Shown: positions 1 to 8,267, numbered from the stretch's first letter. The stretch is 64,000 nucleotides of DNA from Rhodococcus sp. KRD162 (GCF_017168335.1 NZ_JABFAU010000002.1:124001-188000); one strand, 5' to 3'. The notes: generated from the letters alone by a model not told the origin. Made by a program: numbers and translations.

Positions 1-1
1 G

Positions 2-193
2 GCTGTGGTGATCGACAACGATTCTGCTGGTCTGGGGTGGCCCGGCGGTATCGCGGCACGGTTCGCGGTCGAGGGGTGGTCGACATCCGATGTCGACGGC
101 CGAGATCACAGCGCGCTCAGGGGTGCGTTTCGTCTCGATCATGCCGAGCGGCCGCACGTGGTGGTCGCGCACGTCGAAACCAAGGAGAGCTGA
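2..193 (+). CDS. Transketolase N-terminal (ThDP-binding) subunit, 3' end only
   Basis: Only the last 63 codons are in the window; the 5' part lies upstream. The visible end has the usual close of the ThDP/PP domain of split transketolases: a GW...DVDGRDH stretch followed by a short beta strand (PHVVVAH) before the stop. The stop TGA (191-193) overlaps the ATG of the next gene, so the two halves of the enzyme are translationally coupled. The pair would transfer two-carbon ketol units between sugar phosphates. A two-subunit transketolase is usually an accessory paralogue beside a fused housekeeping TktA, so the substrate may be unusual. The family is clear; the exact role is inferred. Confidence 0.8.
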   Translation, partial: AVVIDNDSAGLGWPGGIAARFAVEGWSTSDVDGRDHSALRGAFRLDHAERPHVVVAHVETKES

Positions 194-1092
194 TGAACGG
201 GACCGTGGACCAACGCGAATGCTTCTATCGCCTGGTGCCCGAGTTGTTGGCGCAGGACGAACGAATTGCGCTGGTACTGGCCGAGATCGGCGTGGGCTAT
301 CTCGAACCCCATCTCACTCCGGATATCGAGCCGCGGGTGATCAACGTAGGAATTCGCGAGCAGGCGATGATAGGTGTCGCGGGCGGCCTGGCGCTCGCCG
401 GTCTGCGTCCGATCGTGCACACCTTCCCACCGTTTCTGATCGAGCGGCCTTTCGAGCAGGTGAAGCTCGACCTGGGGCATCAGGATGTCGGGGCGGTCCT
501 CGTCAGCTCCGGTGGCTCGTACGGTTGGCCACAAGGCGGCGAGACGCACTTCGGCCAGCGGGATGTGGCGCTGCTGGACACCCTCGACGGGTGGACGGTT
601 CACGTGCCCGGGCACGTGGAGGAGGTCGAGTGGATGCTGCGCAGCGCGGCGTCGTCCGAGGACCGCGTGTACATCAGGCTCGACGGCGTCTCGAACGATC
701 GATCCTACGGGAACCCCGACGGATCGATGGCTGTTCTGCAGGAGGGTGATTCGGGAACGGTGGTCAGCGTCGGACCGATGACGGATCGCGTCCTTGCCGC
801 GGCGGAAGGTCGTGACGTGACGGTGTTGCACGCGTCGACAATCAGGCCCTTCGACATCCACACGCTGCGCGAGACCCTCACCGAGCCCGACGTGATGCTC
901 GTCGAACCGTATCTCGCCGGAACCTCTGTGCCGCAGGTCGATCGGGCCTTGGCCGATGTGCGGCACCGGGTGCTGGGAGTCGGAGTCGAGGCCGGAGAAC
1001 GGCGTAGGTACGGCACAGTGGCCGAACACGACCACGCCAACGGCCTGGATGTCGAAGGGCTGGCGCAATCCATGGCGGAGTTCTTCGGCTGA
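193..1092 (+). CDS. Transketolase C-terminal (pyrimidine-binding) subunit
   Basis: 299-residue partner of the preceding subunit. It carries the transketolase Pyr domain followed by the C-terminal domain. NVGIREQAMIG (about residues 51-61) contains the conserved Glu (E56) that activates the ThDP aminopyrimidine ring in this family. A His-rich SYGWPQGGETHFGQ stretch follows near residue 112. The start is the ATG overlapping the upstream stop (ATGA-type coupling); a longer reading frame exists upstream but overlaps the neighbour. The length fits stand-alone C-terminal transketolase subunits (about 300-330 residues). The substrate cannot be told from sequence. The gene ends directly against the convergent DUF6194 gene with no spacer. 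Confidence 0.87.
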   Translation: MNGTVDQRECFYRLVPELLAQDERIALVLAEIGVGYLEPHLTPDIEPRVINVGIREQAMIGVAGGLALAGLRPIVHTFPPFLIERPFEQVKLDLGHQDVGAVLVSSGGSYGWPQGGETHFGQRDVALLDTLDGWTVHVPGHVEEVEWMLRSAASSEDRVYIRLDGVSNDRSYGNPDGSMAVLQEGDSGTVVSVGPMTDRVLAAAEGRDVTVLHASTIRPFDIHTLRETLTEPDVMLVEPYLAGTSVPQVDRALADVRHRVLGVGVEAGERRRYGTVAEHDHANGLDVEGLAQSMAEFFG

Positions 1093-1554
1093 TCAGGGCT
1101 GATGGCGTTCAAACCTGCCTTTGGCGACGGCATAGGCAGACGCGAGTAGTTCCCGGACCTGCGATCGGGTCTGCGAAGCCGGGTTGACCACGCAGATCCA
1201 CCCCGCAGTGCCGTACTGGGGATGGGCGGCAAGGGTGTCGTCGGCGTCGGCCCGAGGTGCGCGAGCAGCCTCGCGCGCAGGAACGCCCAGAAGCTGCTCG
1301 AAATCCTGCTTGCTTGCAACGACATTGACACGGAAGGCGTCAGACCGTTCCAATCGGGACAGCTCGTCGCCCGGATAGTTCTTGGTCACGATGGTTGCGA
1401 ACGGCTGAACAGTCGTCGGGATGGTCCCGTCGGGCGAGTAGTAGAAGAACACGTCGCCCCAGGCGAGCTCCGGAGTTCCGTCACCCTCTCGGGGGCGCTG
1501 CGCCACCGTGCCCTCGAAGCTGCCGACCAGATCTACGATGTCGTCGAGTGTCAT
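1093..1554 (-). CDS. DUF6194 family protein
   Basis: 153-residue soluble protein. It matches my recollection of the actinobacterial DUF6194 family: an N-terminal MTLDDIVDLV helix, then GDGTPELAWGDVFFYY, PFATIVTKNYPGDE, FRVNV and a C-terminal TAGWICVVNP segment. No catalytic motif is obvious and the function of the family is unknown to me. The frequent TIVTK/YPGDE pattern resembles small stress or MmcQ/YjbR-like proteins, but that is only an impression. It is convergent with the transketolase gene and shares no spacer with it. It appears monocistronic. Confidence 0.7.
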   Translation of the reverse strand: MTLDDIVDLVGSFEGTVAQRPREGDGTPELAWGDVFFYYSPDGTIPTTVQPFATIVTKNYPGDELSRLERSDAFRVNVVASKQDFEQLLGVPAREAARAPRADADDTLAAHPQYGTAGWICVVNPASQTRSQVRELLASAYAVAKGRFERHQP

Positions 1555-1616
1555 GCATCGATGGTCACATGATCGGCAGCGTCTGCCCAGACTTCAGCCG
1601 ATCTACACGCAACTGT

Positions 1617-2240
1617 TCACGTTCTCGCGGTAGAGACTGCGCGGTGGATGATCTGTTCGATACGGTCGGCGTCGTCGGTATCTCGTGGGGCGTACAGGAA
1701 GACGTAGGTCTCGGGTAGCGCGAGTAGGGGGCGTCCGGCCAGCGGGTGCAGCTCTCCCCACCCCGCGGAGATGACGGTCTGAGCGTCGTCCGGTTGCAGC
1801 ACCACGTGCAGCGAACCTTCGCTCTCGTGCACGTGCAGAATCTCGCCCTTCGTCCGGGCAATCCACGGTGCCGCAGTACTGATATCCGTGACGTACAAGG
1901 CGTCGCCTCTGCGCTCGAAGTGGCTGCGCTCCATGTGAAACGGCCCGTCCGGTCGGGCTTCGGCGGCGACGGCGTCATTCAATCGCTCGATCAGCGTCGA
2001 GTGTCCGCGATCGGTGAGTTGACGGTGGGGTATCGGGTACGGCGCGATCGTCGGGCGAGGTCCACGTCGATGCTCGAGGTGCCAGTGCAGACCGGGGTGG
2101 TCCGCGCCGCCGACAGTCAACGGGTCGGCTCGAGCAAAGGGACGCAAGGCGGTTGTGATCAGCCATCCTCCGATGTTTGCTGGAAGTCCTCCCGGCCCCA
2201 GGGCCATCCACGCGGCGTAGTCGTTCTTGACCTTTCGCAC
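1617..2240 (-). CDS. Luciferase-domain (DUF5519-like) protein
   Basis: 207 residues. The C-terminal half has the pattern of the small 'luciferase' domain (DUF5519): ILHVHESEGSLHVVL, then VISAGWGELHPLAG and a VFLYAPRD strand before a final helix. The name of the domain is historical and does not imply light emission; the molecular function is unknown. The N-terminal half (about residues 1-90) contains a hydrophobic PGGLPANIGGWL segment and a conserved PHRQLT/GP motif. The start is a GTG with a TACGTT hexamer six bases upstream, which fits a leaderless transcript. It appears monocistronic. Confidence 0.65.
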   Translation of the reverse strand: MRKVKNDYAAWMALGPGGLPANIGGWLITTALRPFARADPLTVGGADHPGLHWHLEHRRGPRPTIAPYPIPHRQLTDRGHSTLIERLNDAVAAEARPDGPFHMERSHFERRGDALYVTDISTAAPWIARTKGEILHVHESEGSLHVVLQPDDAQTVISAGWGELHPLAGRPLLALPETYVFLYAPRDTDDADRIEQIIHRAVSTART

Positions 2241-2391
2241 CCGATCAACGTAGCTGTCGGTGGGCCTCGGCGGTAGGCCTGTCGTACATCTCGCGATGTA
2301 CGCCGAACTACCCGTGTAGGCCGATGTGGTCCGGGCCGACGCTTCGTAGCGTGGTGAGGGTCAACGAAACGGCACACGCGAAAGGACCGTC

Positions 2392-2679
2392 ATGGACGTC
2401 GCAACAATTCTGTCTCAGCAGCAGTCGACCGCCGAGCAGGTGCTCGGGATCGGATTGGGAACCCTGGGCCTGGTGATCGCGCTCGTGGTGACGTTCGGTG
2501 CGGTACTTCTGTTCGTCGCCGCCGTGGTCAGTATCGTTCGCTCGCCCAACTACAGCGTTGCCGGCCGCGCAGTGTGGATCTTCGTCGTCCTGGCGTTCCC
2601 GTTCCTCGGTCCCTTGGTGTGGTTCATCGTGGGACGTAAGTCCTCGTTCGCCGCAGATGTCTCCAACGGCCTCAGATGA
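2392..2679 (+). CDS. PLDc_N-type small membrane protein
   Basis: 95-residue protein with two predicted membrane helices (about residues 20-48 and 58-78) separated by a short loop with RSPNYS. The second helix, WIFVVLAFPFLGPLVWFIVGRK, is typical of the phospholipase D nuclease N-terminal domain (PLDc_N), which often occurs as a small stand-alone actinobacterial protein. No phospholipase catalytic domain follows. Its last 8 bases overlap the 3' end of the convergent MocR gene. A GAAAGG-like ribosome site precedes the ATG. Function unknown; membrane location likely. Confidence 0.7.
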   Translation: MDVATILSQQQSTAEQVLGIGLGTLGLVIALVVTFGAVLLFVAAVVSIVRSPNYSVAGRAVWIFVVLAFPFLGPLVWFIVGRKSSFAADVSNGLR

Positions 2680-4066
2680 TCGAACCGATCGTGCGCGCTG
2701 CATCGGGAAACTCACCTGGGTTGGGACCCGCATAGTTCAAGCGAAGGTACTTTCCGGTGGGTTCGGCCGGGAAGTAGTCGTCCCCTGCCCCGACGATCAC
2801 ACCAGCCGATCTGCACTGCCGAACAATGTCTTCCAGATCGGCATCGTCACGCAGACGCATCCACAAATTGAGTCCACCGCGTGGTACTGCATCGAGGTGC
2901 CCCCGGGGCGCGAACTCGATCAGGCTGTTCGCCAACAAGTCTCGACGCGAGGACAGTTGTGTACGTAGACGGCGAAGATGAGTTCGCCAGGCAGGTTGCG
3001 TCACCACATCGAGGGCTACTGCCTGGAGGATGCCGCTGACGTACATGGATTCGGCACCGGTATCGGCGAGGATTCGCTCGTGAGCGGGACCGCGAGCGAT
3101 CAAGCCCGCCAACCGAACCGAAGGTGACACCGTCTTGGTGAGCGATCGGAGATATACGACGTGCCCGGCATCGTCGTGTGCCGCCAGCGGGTTCGGCTCG
3201 GCGGTGATGCCGAAATCGTGGGCAGAGTCGTCCTCGATCAGAAACGCGCCGTGGCGTCGAACGGTGGCGAGGACTTGCTCGGACAGAGCGGGCGACCACT
3301 GTGCCCCGGTGGGGCTCGCGAAGGTCGGTTGCGCGTAGAACGCCCGAGCGCCGGTGTGCGCGAATGCGCGGGCGAGTCCGTCGGGGTCCGGGCCGTCGAC
3401 GCCGCTGGGTATCGGTACGACGTCCACCCCTGCCTGCGTGGCAGCCAGAATCGCGCCCCAGTACGTCGGGGACTCCATGAGCAACGGCCGACCGGCACCG
3501 ACGAGCGCCCGAAATGCTGTGCTGAGTCCGGTCTGGCTGCCGGGGATGATGACGACGTCACTGGCTGACGGTGGTGTGATGCCCAACGGCGTCGACGCCC
3601 CCAACTCGGCCGCGAACCATGCGCGTAATTCCGGTAGGCCTGCGGTCGGTGGTCGGGCGATCACCGAGTCGGTGCGGGCGGCGCGGGTGAAGGCGGCGTG
3701 AACAAGCTTTTCTGGCAACAACTCTCGGGCTGGGTAGCCGGAATGCAAGGCAATCACGTCGCTGGAGGTCGACTGAAGAGCCGCCGGGAGTTGCAGTCGA
3801 TTGTTCGGCGCTCCCAATGCCGCAGTCTGCCAGCCGTAGTCGTTGGGGCGGGCCGTGCGCACAGTACGGACGAAAGTGCCGACGCCGGGTCTGCTTTCGA
3901 TGACACCCTGCGCGATCAGGGTGCGCAGTGCTTTTTGCACGGTGACCGGACTGGCGGAATGCTCGGCGACGAGGGCCCGGGTGGACGGCAGCCTGGCCTC
4001 GGGTGGCGCGGTGTCGATCCATAATCTCAGTGCAGCCACAATGCGGGAACTGCTATCGTCGGACAT
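2672..4066 (-). CDS. MocR-type GntR/aminotransferase transcription factor
   Basis: 464 residues. A GntR winged helix (about residues 1-70: LPSTRALVAEHSASPVTVQKAL) is joined to an aspartate-aminotransferase-fold domain. The PLP-binding lysine is visible in YLRSLTKTVSPSVR, with the usual PTYWG and QPTFASPTG motifs upstream. Such MocR proteins sense PLP or amino-compound adducts and usually control a divergent transporter or PLP-linked gene, here the EamA exporter. The chosen ATG (MSDDSSS) shares two bases with the opposite start codon (CATG). A longer frame runs through the neighbour and is unlikely. The 12-bp palindrome just upstream is the obvious operator. Confidence 0.85.
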   Translation of the reverse strand: MSDDSSSRIVAALRLWIDTAPPEARLPSTRALVAEHSASPVTVQKALRTLIAQGVIESRPGVGTFVRTVRTARPNDYGWQTAALGAPNNRLQLPAALQSTSSDVIALHSGYPARELLPEKLVHAAFTRAARTDSVIARPPTAGLPELRAWFAAELGASTPLGITPPSASDVVIIPGSQTGLSTAFRALVGAGRPLLMESPTYWGAILAATQAGVDVVPIPSGVDGPDPDGLARAFAHTGARAFYAQPTFASPTGAQWSPALSEQVLATVRRHGAFLIEDDSAHDFGITAEPNPLAAHDDAGHVVYLRSLTKTVSPSVRLAGLIARGPAHERILADTGAESMYVSGILQAVALDVVTQPAWRTHLRRLRTQLSSRRDLLANSLIEFAPRGHLDAVPRGGLNLWMRLRDDADLEDIVRQCRSAGVIVGAGDDYFPAEPTGKYLRLNYAGPNPGEFPDAARTIGSII

Positions 4067-4088
4067 GACACAGCATAGTAGCGCTACT
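4054..4088. promoter_or_regulatory. Divergent overlapping promoters and MocR operator candidate
   Basis: The two start codons interlock in CATG (4064-4067). Rightwards, TATCGT (4054-4059) lies five bases before the EamA ATG. Leftwards, TATGCT (4077-4072) lies five bases before the MocR ATG. Both fit -10 boxes of leaderless transcripts. The perfect palindrome AGTAGCGCTACT covers 4077-4088 and overlaps the leftward -10 box. If the operator must lie outside the coding region, EamA could instead start at the GTG at 4098. Confidence 0.5.
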
Positions 4089-5006
4089 CGGACTGGCGTG
4101 GGTCTGCTATCCCGGGCAGGACTGCTCTGGGGAGTTGCGGGCGTCACGGCCTTCTCGTTCACAGTGCCACTGACCCGCGTCGCAGTCACCGCAGGTCTGT
4201 CCCCGCTCTTCGTCGGCTGCGGACGAGCTGTGGTCGCCGCCGCGCTGGCTGCGGTAGCGCTCGCCGCTACCGGGCAACGGCTCCCGCGGGGGCGGCAGTG
4301 GATTCGGCTCGCGGTGATCGCGGCCGGTGTCGTCGTCGGCTTTCCGGTTCTCACCTCGTACGCCCTCACCACCGCATCGGCGGGGCACAGCGCCGTCGTC
4401 ATCGCCTTGCTTCCGGCTGCCACCGCCGCCACCGCGGTTGTCCGCGAACGGCAACCGGTTCGGCCGATGTTCTGGCTGGTCGCGGCAGTGGGGGCTGTCG
4501 TCGCTGTCGGGTTCGCTGCCCTGCAAGGCGGACAACTGATCGGGTTGCAGTGGTCGGATCTGTTGCTGCTCGGAGCAGTGCTCGCCGCAGCCGTCGGATA
4601 TGCCGAGGGCGGCCTGATGGCGCGCGAACTCGGTGCTTGGCAGACGGTCTCCTGGGCGCTGGTGGTGTCCGTTCCGGTGACCGGTGCGCTGGCAGGGTTC
4701 GCATGGTGGCAGCAGCCGTCCTCCGCGGGTGTATCCGAGTGGGCCGCATTTGCCTACCTGTCGGTGGTGAGCATGTATCTGGGCTTCTTCGCCTGGTATC
4801 GGGGCCTTGCCATCGGCCCGATGTCGAGCGTCAGTCAGATTCAGCTGATCCAACCGCTCTTGACCATGTGCTGGGCCGCGATGATCCTCCGCGAAGGGTT
4901 GACGTTGCCGGTGGTGGTGGGTGGAGCGGCGGTGATCGTGTGTGCAACAGTGGCGGTCCGAACCCGGATGTCGCCGTCCGTCCGACAGGAGGAACTCTCA
5001 TCATGA
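4065..5006 (+). CDS. EamA/DMT-family exporter
   Basis: 313 residues made almost wholly of about ten hydrophobic helices with the internal two-fold repeat of the drug/metabolite transporter superfamily (EamA). Recognisable pieces are the N-terminal LLWGVAGVTAFSFTVPLTRVA helix region, GHSAVVIALLPAATA near residue 105, and the second-half motif YLGFFAWYRGLAIGP. Substrates of this family are amino acids or small metabolites. Control by the divergent MocR protein and coupling to an alanine-type aminotransferase suggest export of an amino acid or amine. The stop overlaps the next ATG (ATGA). Confidence 0.82.
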   Translation: MTQHSSATRTGVGLLSRAGLLWGVAGVTAFSFTVPLTRVAVTAGLSPLFVGCGRAVVAAALAAVALAATGQRLPRGRQWIRLAVIAAGVVVGFPVLTSYALTTASAGHSAVVIALLPAATAATAVVRERQPVRPMFWLVAAVGAVVAVGFAALQGGQLIGLQWSDLLLLGAVLAAAVGYAEGGLMARELGAWQTVSWALVVSVPVTGALAGFAWWQQPSSAGVSEWAAFAYLSVVSMYLGFFAWYRGLAIGPMSSVSQIQLIQPLLTMCWAAMILREGLTLPVVVGGAAVIVCATVAVRTRMSPSVRQEELSS

Positions 5007-6223
5007 CGAGATCGATCGATCAGGCGCGCAAGCTCGAGAATGTTCGCTACGACATTCGTGGTCGAATTCTGGACAAGACCGAGGAGCTCGAGGAGCAGGG
5101 CCACGCGATTCTGCGCCTCAACGTCGGCAATCCGGCACCCTTCGGCTTCGAGGCACCGGACGAGATCATGATGGCGATGATTCGCAATCTGCCGACGGCG
5201 CAGGGATATTCCGATTCGCGGGGGCTGTTCTCGGCCCGGACGGCGGTGGTGCAGTACTACCAGACCAAAGGACTGACCGATCTCGACGTCGGCGACGTCT
5301 ACCTCGGCAACGGGGTATCGGAACTGATCACGATGACGATGCAGGCTCTGTGCAATCCGGAAGACGAGATTCTGATTCCCTCGCCCGATTACCCGTTGTG
5401 GACGGGCTCGGTGGCGCTCGCCGGTGGTACGCCTGTTCACTACCTTGCAGACGAGAATCAGGGCTGGGCACCGGACTTCGATGATCTCGAATCGAAGATC
5501 ACGCCCAGGACCCGCGCGATCGTGGTGATCAATCCGAACAATCCGACCGGGGCGGTGTACCCACGTGAGGCGCTGCAGCGGTTCGTCGATCTGGCGCGTC
5601 AGCACGATCTGGTGCTGCTCGCCGACGAAATTTACGAGAAGATCGTCTACGAGGGTGCGGTCATGACGAATCTTGCGACGCTGGCCGGCAAAGATGTTCT
5701 GTGCTTGACCTATTCGGGTCTGTCCAAGGCATACCGAGTGTGTGGATTTCGCGCCGGCTGGCTGGCGATCACCGGGCCGCGTCGTCGTGCGGCGAGTTTC
5801 ATCGAGGGCATCACCTTGCTGTCCAACATGCGTATGTGCGCAAATGTGCCGGCGCAACATGCTATTCAGACGGCGCTCGGTGGCAGGCAGTCGATCGAGG
5901 ATCTGCTGCTGCCCTCGGGAAGGCTGACGGCGCAGCGTGATCTGGCGCATCGCATGCTCAACTCCATCGACGGAGTCAGTTGCGTGCAGGCAGCGGGCGC
6001 GCTCTACATGTTCCCGAAACTCGACACCGAACGTTTCGGGATCGTCGACGACGAAAAGTTCGTGCTCGATCTCCTCGAATCGGAGAAGATCCTCGTCAGT
6101 CACGGTCGCGCGTTCAATTGGGATGTACCTGATCACTTTCGTCTCGTCACGCTGCCCAATGTCGACGATCTGGCGACAGCGCTCGAACGACTCGGCAATT
6201 TTCTGAGTTCGTACACGCAGTAG
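5003..6223 (+). CDS. AlaA-like PLP aminotransferase (class I/II)
   Basis: 406 residues. Fold-type I aminotransferase with the motifs NVGNPAPFG at the N-terminus, the PNNPTGAVY substrate-binding loop, LADEIYEKIVYEG (PLP-stabilising Asp and Tyr) and the Schiff-base lysine in YSGLSKAYRVCGFRAGW (about residue 240). FRLVTLPNVDDL near the end carries the conserved carboxylate-binding Arg. The sequence most resembles alanine/glutamate-pyruvate aminotransferases of the AlaA group. An AGGAGG ribosome site (4987-4992) precedes the ATG, and the gene overlaps eamA by four bases, so the two are co-translated. Together with MocR and EamA it suggests an amino-acid overflow circuit. That last point is inference. 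Confidence 0.85.
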   Translation: MTRSIDQARKLENVRYDIRGRILDKTEELEEQGHAILRLNVGNPAPFGFEAPDEIMMAMIRNLPTAQGYSDSRGLFSARTAVVQYYQTKGLTDLDVGDVYLGNGVSELITMTMQALCNPEDEILIPSPDYPLWTGSVALAGGTPVHYLADENQGWAPDFDDLESKITPRTRAIVVINPNNPTGAVYPREALQRFVDLARQHDLVLLADEIYEKIVYEGAVMTNLATLAGKDVLCLTYSGLSKAYRVCGFRAGWLAITGPRRRAASFIEGITLLSNMRMCANVPAQHAIQTALGGRQSIEDLLLPSGRLTAQRDLAHRMLNSIDGVSCVQAAGALYMFPKLDTERFGIVDDEKFVLDLLESEKILVSHGRAFNWDVPDHFRLVTLPNVDDLATALERLGNFLSSYTQ

Positions 6224-6226
6224 CGA

Positions 6227-6424
6227 TCAGGTTCGGTCCGGCACGAACAGCTCCTCGATGGAGCAGTCGAAGGCCGCCGCGAGGCGGAAGGCGACCGGCA
6301 GGCTCGGGTCGAATCGCTCCTTCTCGATGGAGATGATGGTCAGACGGGTGACCTCGATGCGCTCGGCCAGTTCCTGTTGAGACCAACCCATTTCGGTGCG
6401 ACGCCGTCGAACATTGTTCTTCAC
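6227..6424 (-). CDS. Small XRE/YgzD-type HTH regulator
   Basis: 65-residue protein that is essentially one Cro/CI helix-turn-helix: MGWSQQELAERIEVTRLTIISIEK, then the ending CSIEELFVPD. This length and ending are typical of the YgzD/YozG group, which is usually paired with a small multi-spanning membrane protein. Such a protein lies directly upstream here with a four-base overlap. It probably autoregulates the pair through the GTATAG palindromes near 6847-6868. Confidence 0.85.
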   Translation of the reverse strand: MKNNVRRRRTEMGWSQQELAERIEVTRLTIISIEKERFDPSLPVAFRLAAAFDCSIEELFVPDRT

Positions 6425-6828
6425 TCGGACAATGCCCGGCGGCGCGCGAGGGCGTACCGCGTGGTGAACGACGCGAACGCGGCCAGCAAGAGGCCGGTCA
6501 GCAGCACTGCGGCCGGAGGATCGACGCGGGCGATGGACACCACGGCCAGAGTCAGGCCCAGGACAGTCACCAGATCGGTGGCCGTGCCACTCGATGCAGC
6601 TGTTGCCCAGTGGCTCTCGACGCTCTCACCCGAGGCGTAGGCCTGGTCCGCCGTGGCAGGGGCGACGAAGAGAATCCAGCCCAGCGTTGCCCCGAACGGA
6701 AGGGCGACGAAACCGAACACCGCCGCCGAAACACCTGGTGCGACGGGCGAGACGAGCCAGGCCAGCACTGCCGTCGTCGCTGCGGCGGCGAGCCCGACGG
6801 CGGCCGCCAACAGCCATTTGATCGTCAT
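6421..6828 (-). CDS. Four-helix membrane protein paired with XRE regulator
   Basis: 135 residues with four predicted membrane helices (near residues 5-27, 33-53, 83-100 and 107-125) and a short basic C-terminus (YALARRRALSE). The layout resembles DUF2178/DUF3796-type proteins that accompany YgzD-like regulators; the exact family is uncertain. A GGAG ribosome site lies about six bases before the chosen ATG. A longer reading frame upstream would run through the palindromic operator and is not favoured. Function unknown. Confidence 0.65.
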   Translation of the reverse strand: MTIKWLLAAAVGLAAAATTAVLAWLVSPVAPGVSAAVFGFVALPFGATLGWILFVAPATADQAYASGESVESHWATAASSGTATDLVTVLGLTLAVVSIARVDPPAAVLLTGLLLAAFASFTTRYALARRRALSE

Positions 6829-6846
6829 GAGCAACTCCGTTCTGAG

Positions 6847-6868
6847 GTATAGGTGACTATACGTATAG
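6847..6868. promoter_or_regulatory. Palindromic operator candidate for the XRE/membrane-protein operon
   Basis: Three alternating half-sites lie 19 bases upstream of the membrane-protein start: GTATAG (6847-6852), CTATAC (6857-6862) and GTATAG (6863-6868). CTATACGTATAG is a perfect 12-bp palindrome, and GTATAG-GTGA-CTATAC is a second inverted repeat sharing its arm. AT-rich alternating sites like this stand out in the GC-rich surroundings and suit the small XRE dimer encoded in the operon. Confidence 0.55.
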
Positions 6869-7011
6869 GAAACCATACATCGTCCTGTGGTCGTGTGTGG
6901 TGGTAGTCGCCGCTGTGGCGGTATGGTTTCGATGCGTAGATCGTCGGGATTCGGCGTCGTACCGAGACCAAGGAGCCTGCCCGTGCACTCGTCTTCACTC
7001 GGAGGTCTGTG

Positions 7012-7953
7012 ATGGCAGGCGGACTCGTAGCTCTGCTCGACGACGTGGCAGCGCTGTCGCGTCTGGCTGCCGCATCGATCGACGACATCGGTGCCGCGAC
7101 CGGGCGGGCGACTGCCAAAGCGGCTGGTGTCGTCATCGACGACGCTGCGGTGACGCCCCAATACGTCCGCGGTCTCGCGGCCGAACGTGAACTCCCGATC
7201 ATCAAGCGCATCGCGGTGGGCTCGCTGCGGAACAAGCTGCTGATCATTCTTCCCATCGCGTTGCTGCTCAGTCAGTTCGTACCGTGGCTGTTGACGCCTA
7301 TTTTGATGCTCGGCGGCTGCTACCTGAGCTACGAGGCCGCACACAAGATCTGGGGTGCACTGTTCGGCCACGGCGAGCATCACGCCGCCGCCGAAGACGA
7401 GCCGCGCGACGAGGACACCGTTGTATCCGGCGCAGTGCGCACCGATCTGATTCTGTCCGCCGAAATCATGGTCATCGCACTGGACACCATTGCTGCAGAG
7501 GGTTTCTGGAGCCGGCTGATCATCCTCGCGGTCGTTGCCGTTGTCATCACTGTCGTCGTCTACGGAGTCGTCGCACTGATCGTCAAGATGGACGACATCG
7601 GTCTGAAATTGGCCGACGGCTCCACCGGCTTCATCGAGAAATTCGGCCGGGGGCTGGTCAGGGCCATGCCCAAGGTCATGTCGGTGCTGTCGGTCGTCGG
7701 GACTGCAGCGATGTTGTGGGTCGGCGGACATATCCTGCTCGTCGGCATCGACGAGCTCGGATTTCATCCCATCTACGAACTGGTTCACCATGGCGAAGAC
7801 GCAGTGCGCGGGGTCGCAGGCGTCGGCGGAGTCCTGGCCTGGATCGTCAACACCCTCGCGTCGGCGGTCATCGGTGCGATCGTGGGTGGCATCATCGTCG
7901 CTGCACAGCTGGGAATCTCGAAGGTTTTCGCGAGGCGGGCTGCCGCGAAATAA
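7012..7953 (+). CDS. DUF808 (YedI-like) inner-membrane protein
   Basis: 313 residues with the hallmarks of DUF808/YedI: the N-terminal MAGGLVALLDDVAALSRLAA, the DDIGAATGRATAKAAGVVIDD stretch, AVTPQYVRG, and LMLGGCYLSYEAAHKI at about residues 100-115. About six membrane helices follow. The function of the family is unknown. GGAGG (7001-7005) is spaced six bases from the ATG at 7012; a GTG three bases earlier is a possible but poorer start. The gene is flanked by unrelated genes and looks monocistronic, apart from a short overlapping frame at its end. Confidence 0.88.
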   Translation: MAGGLVALLDDVAALSRLAAASIDDIGAATGRATAKAAGVVIDDAAVTPQYVRGLAAERELPIIKRIAVGSLRNKLLIILPIALLLSQFVPWLLTPILMLGGCYLSYEAAHKIWGALFGHGEHHAAAEDEPRDEDTVVSGAVRTDLILSAEIMVIALDTIAAEGFWSRLIILAVVAVVITVVVYGVVALIVKMDDIGLKLADGSTGFIEKFGRGLVRAMPKVMSVLSVVGTAAMLWVGGHILLVGIDELGFHPIYELVHHGEDAVRGVAGVGGVLAWIVNTLASAVIGAIVGGIIVAAQLGISKVFARRAAAK

Positions 7954-8045
7954 TGGCTGTTCCGGCCAAGCTCGGCTACCGAGTGGTGCCCGCGTTCAAT
8001 GACGAACCTTACGCGCAGGTCTGGCTCGAGAAGTCTCTGATCTGA
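7953..8045 (+). CDS. Possible 30-residue coupled peptide
   Basis: An ATG overlaps the DUF808 stop (TAATG at 7951-7955) and opens a 30-codon frame ending at 8045. It encodes a small peptide ending in an aromatic/hydrophobic stretch (YAQVWLEKSLI). There is no membrane helix and no recognised family. The overlap would allow re-initiation, but the frame also continues a shadow frame of the upstream gene, so this may be chance. Confidence 0.2.
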   Translation: MAVPAKLGYRVVPAFNDEPYAQVWLEKSLI

Positions 8046-8046
8046 G

Positions 8047-8259
8047 TCATCGCGTGGCCAGTTCGAGTACACGACGTTCCGAGGCCGAGACGTCGGCGAG
8101 CGACGTCGTCAACTCGTCCCAAGCTCGCTGTACTCGGAGTTCGTCGCGGCGCAGACGGCGTTGAGCAGCAGCGAGTCTGCGGCGGTCGGCCTGCAGTGAG
8201 CGCAGTTCGCGCTCGTGCCGGGTGAGGAACAGGTACGTGTGCGGGTCGAACGGATACAT
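8047..8259 (-). CDS. Small coiled-coil protein
   Basis: 70 residues, rich in Arg, Leu, Ala and Glu (HERELRSLQADRRRLAAAQ and onwards), predicted as one long amphipathic helix or coiled coil. It begins MYPFDPHTYLFL. It starts eight bases after the ArsR-type regulator and is probably in the same transcript. No family recognised. The function may be accessory to the regulator, but nothing in the sequence proves it. Confidence 0.55.
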   Translation of the reverse strand: MYPFDPHTYLFLTRHERELRSLQADRRRLAAAQRRLRRDELRVQRAWDELTTSLADVSASERRVLELATR

Positions 8260-8267
8260 GCCAACTC

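Noticed and set aside
4841..6136. Long open frame opposite the aminotransferase
   Set aside because: No recognisable domain and composition typical of antisense frames in GC-rich DNA.
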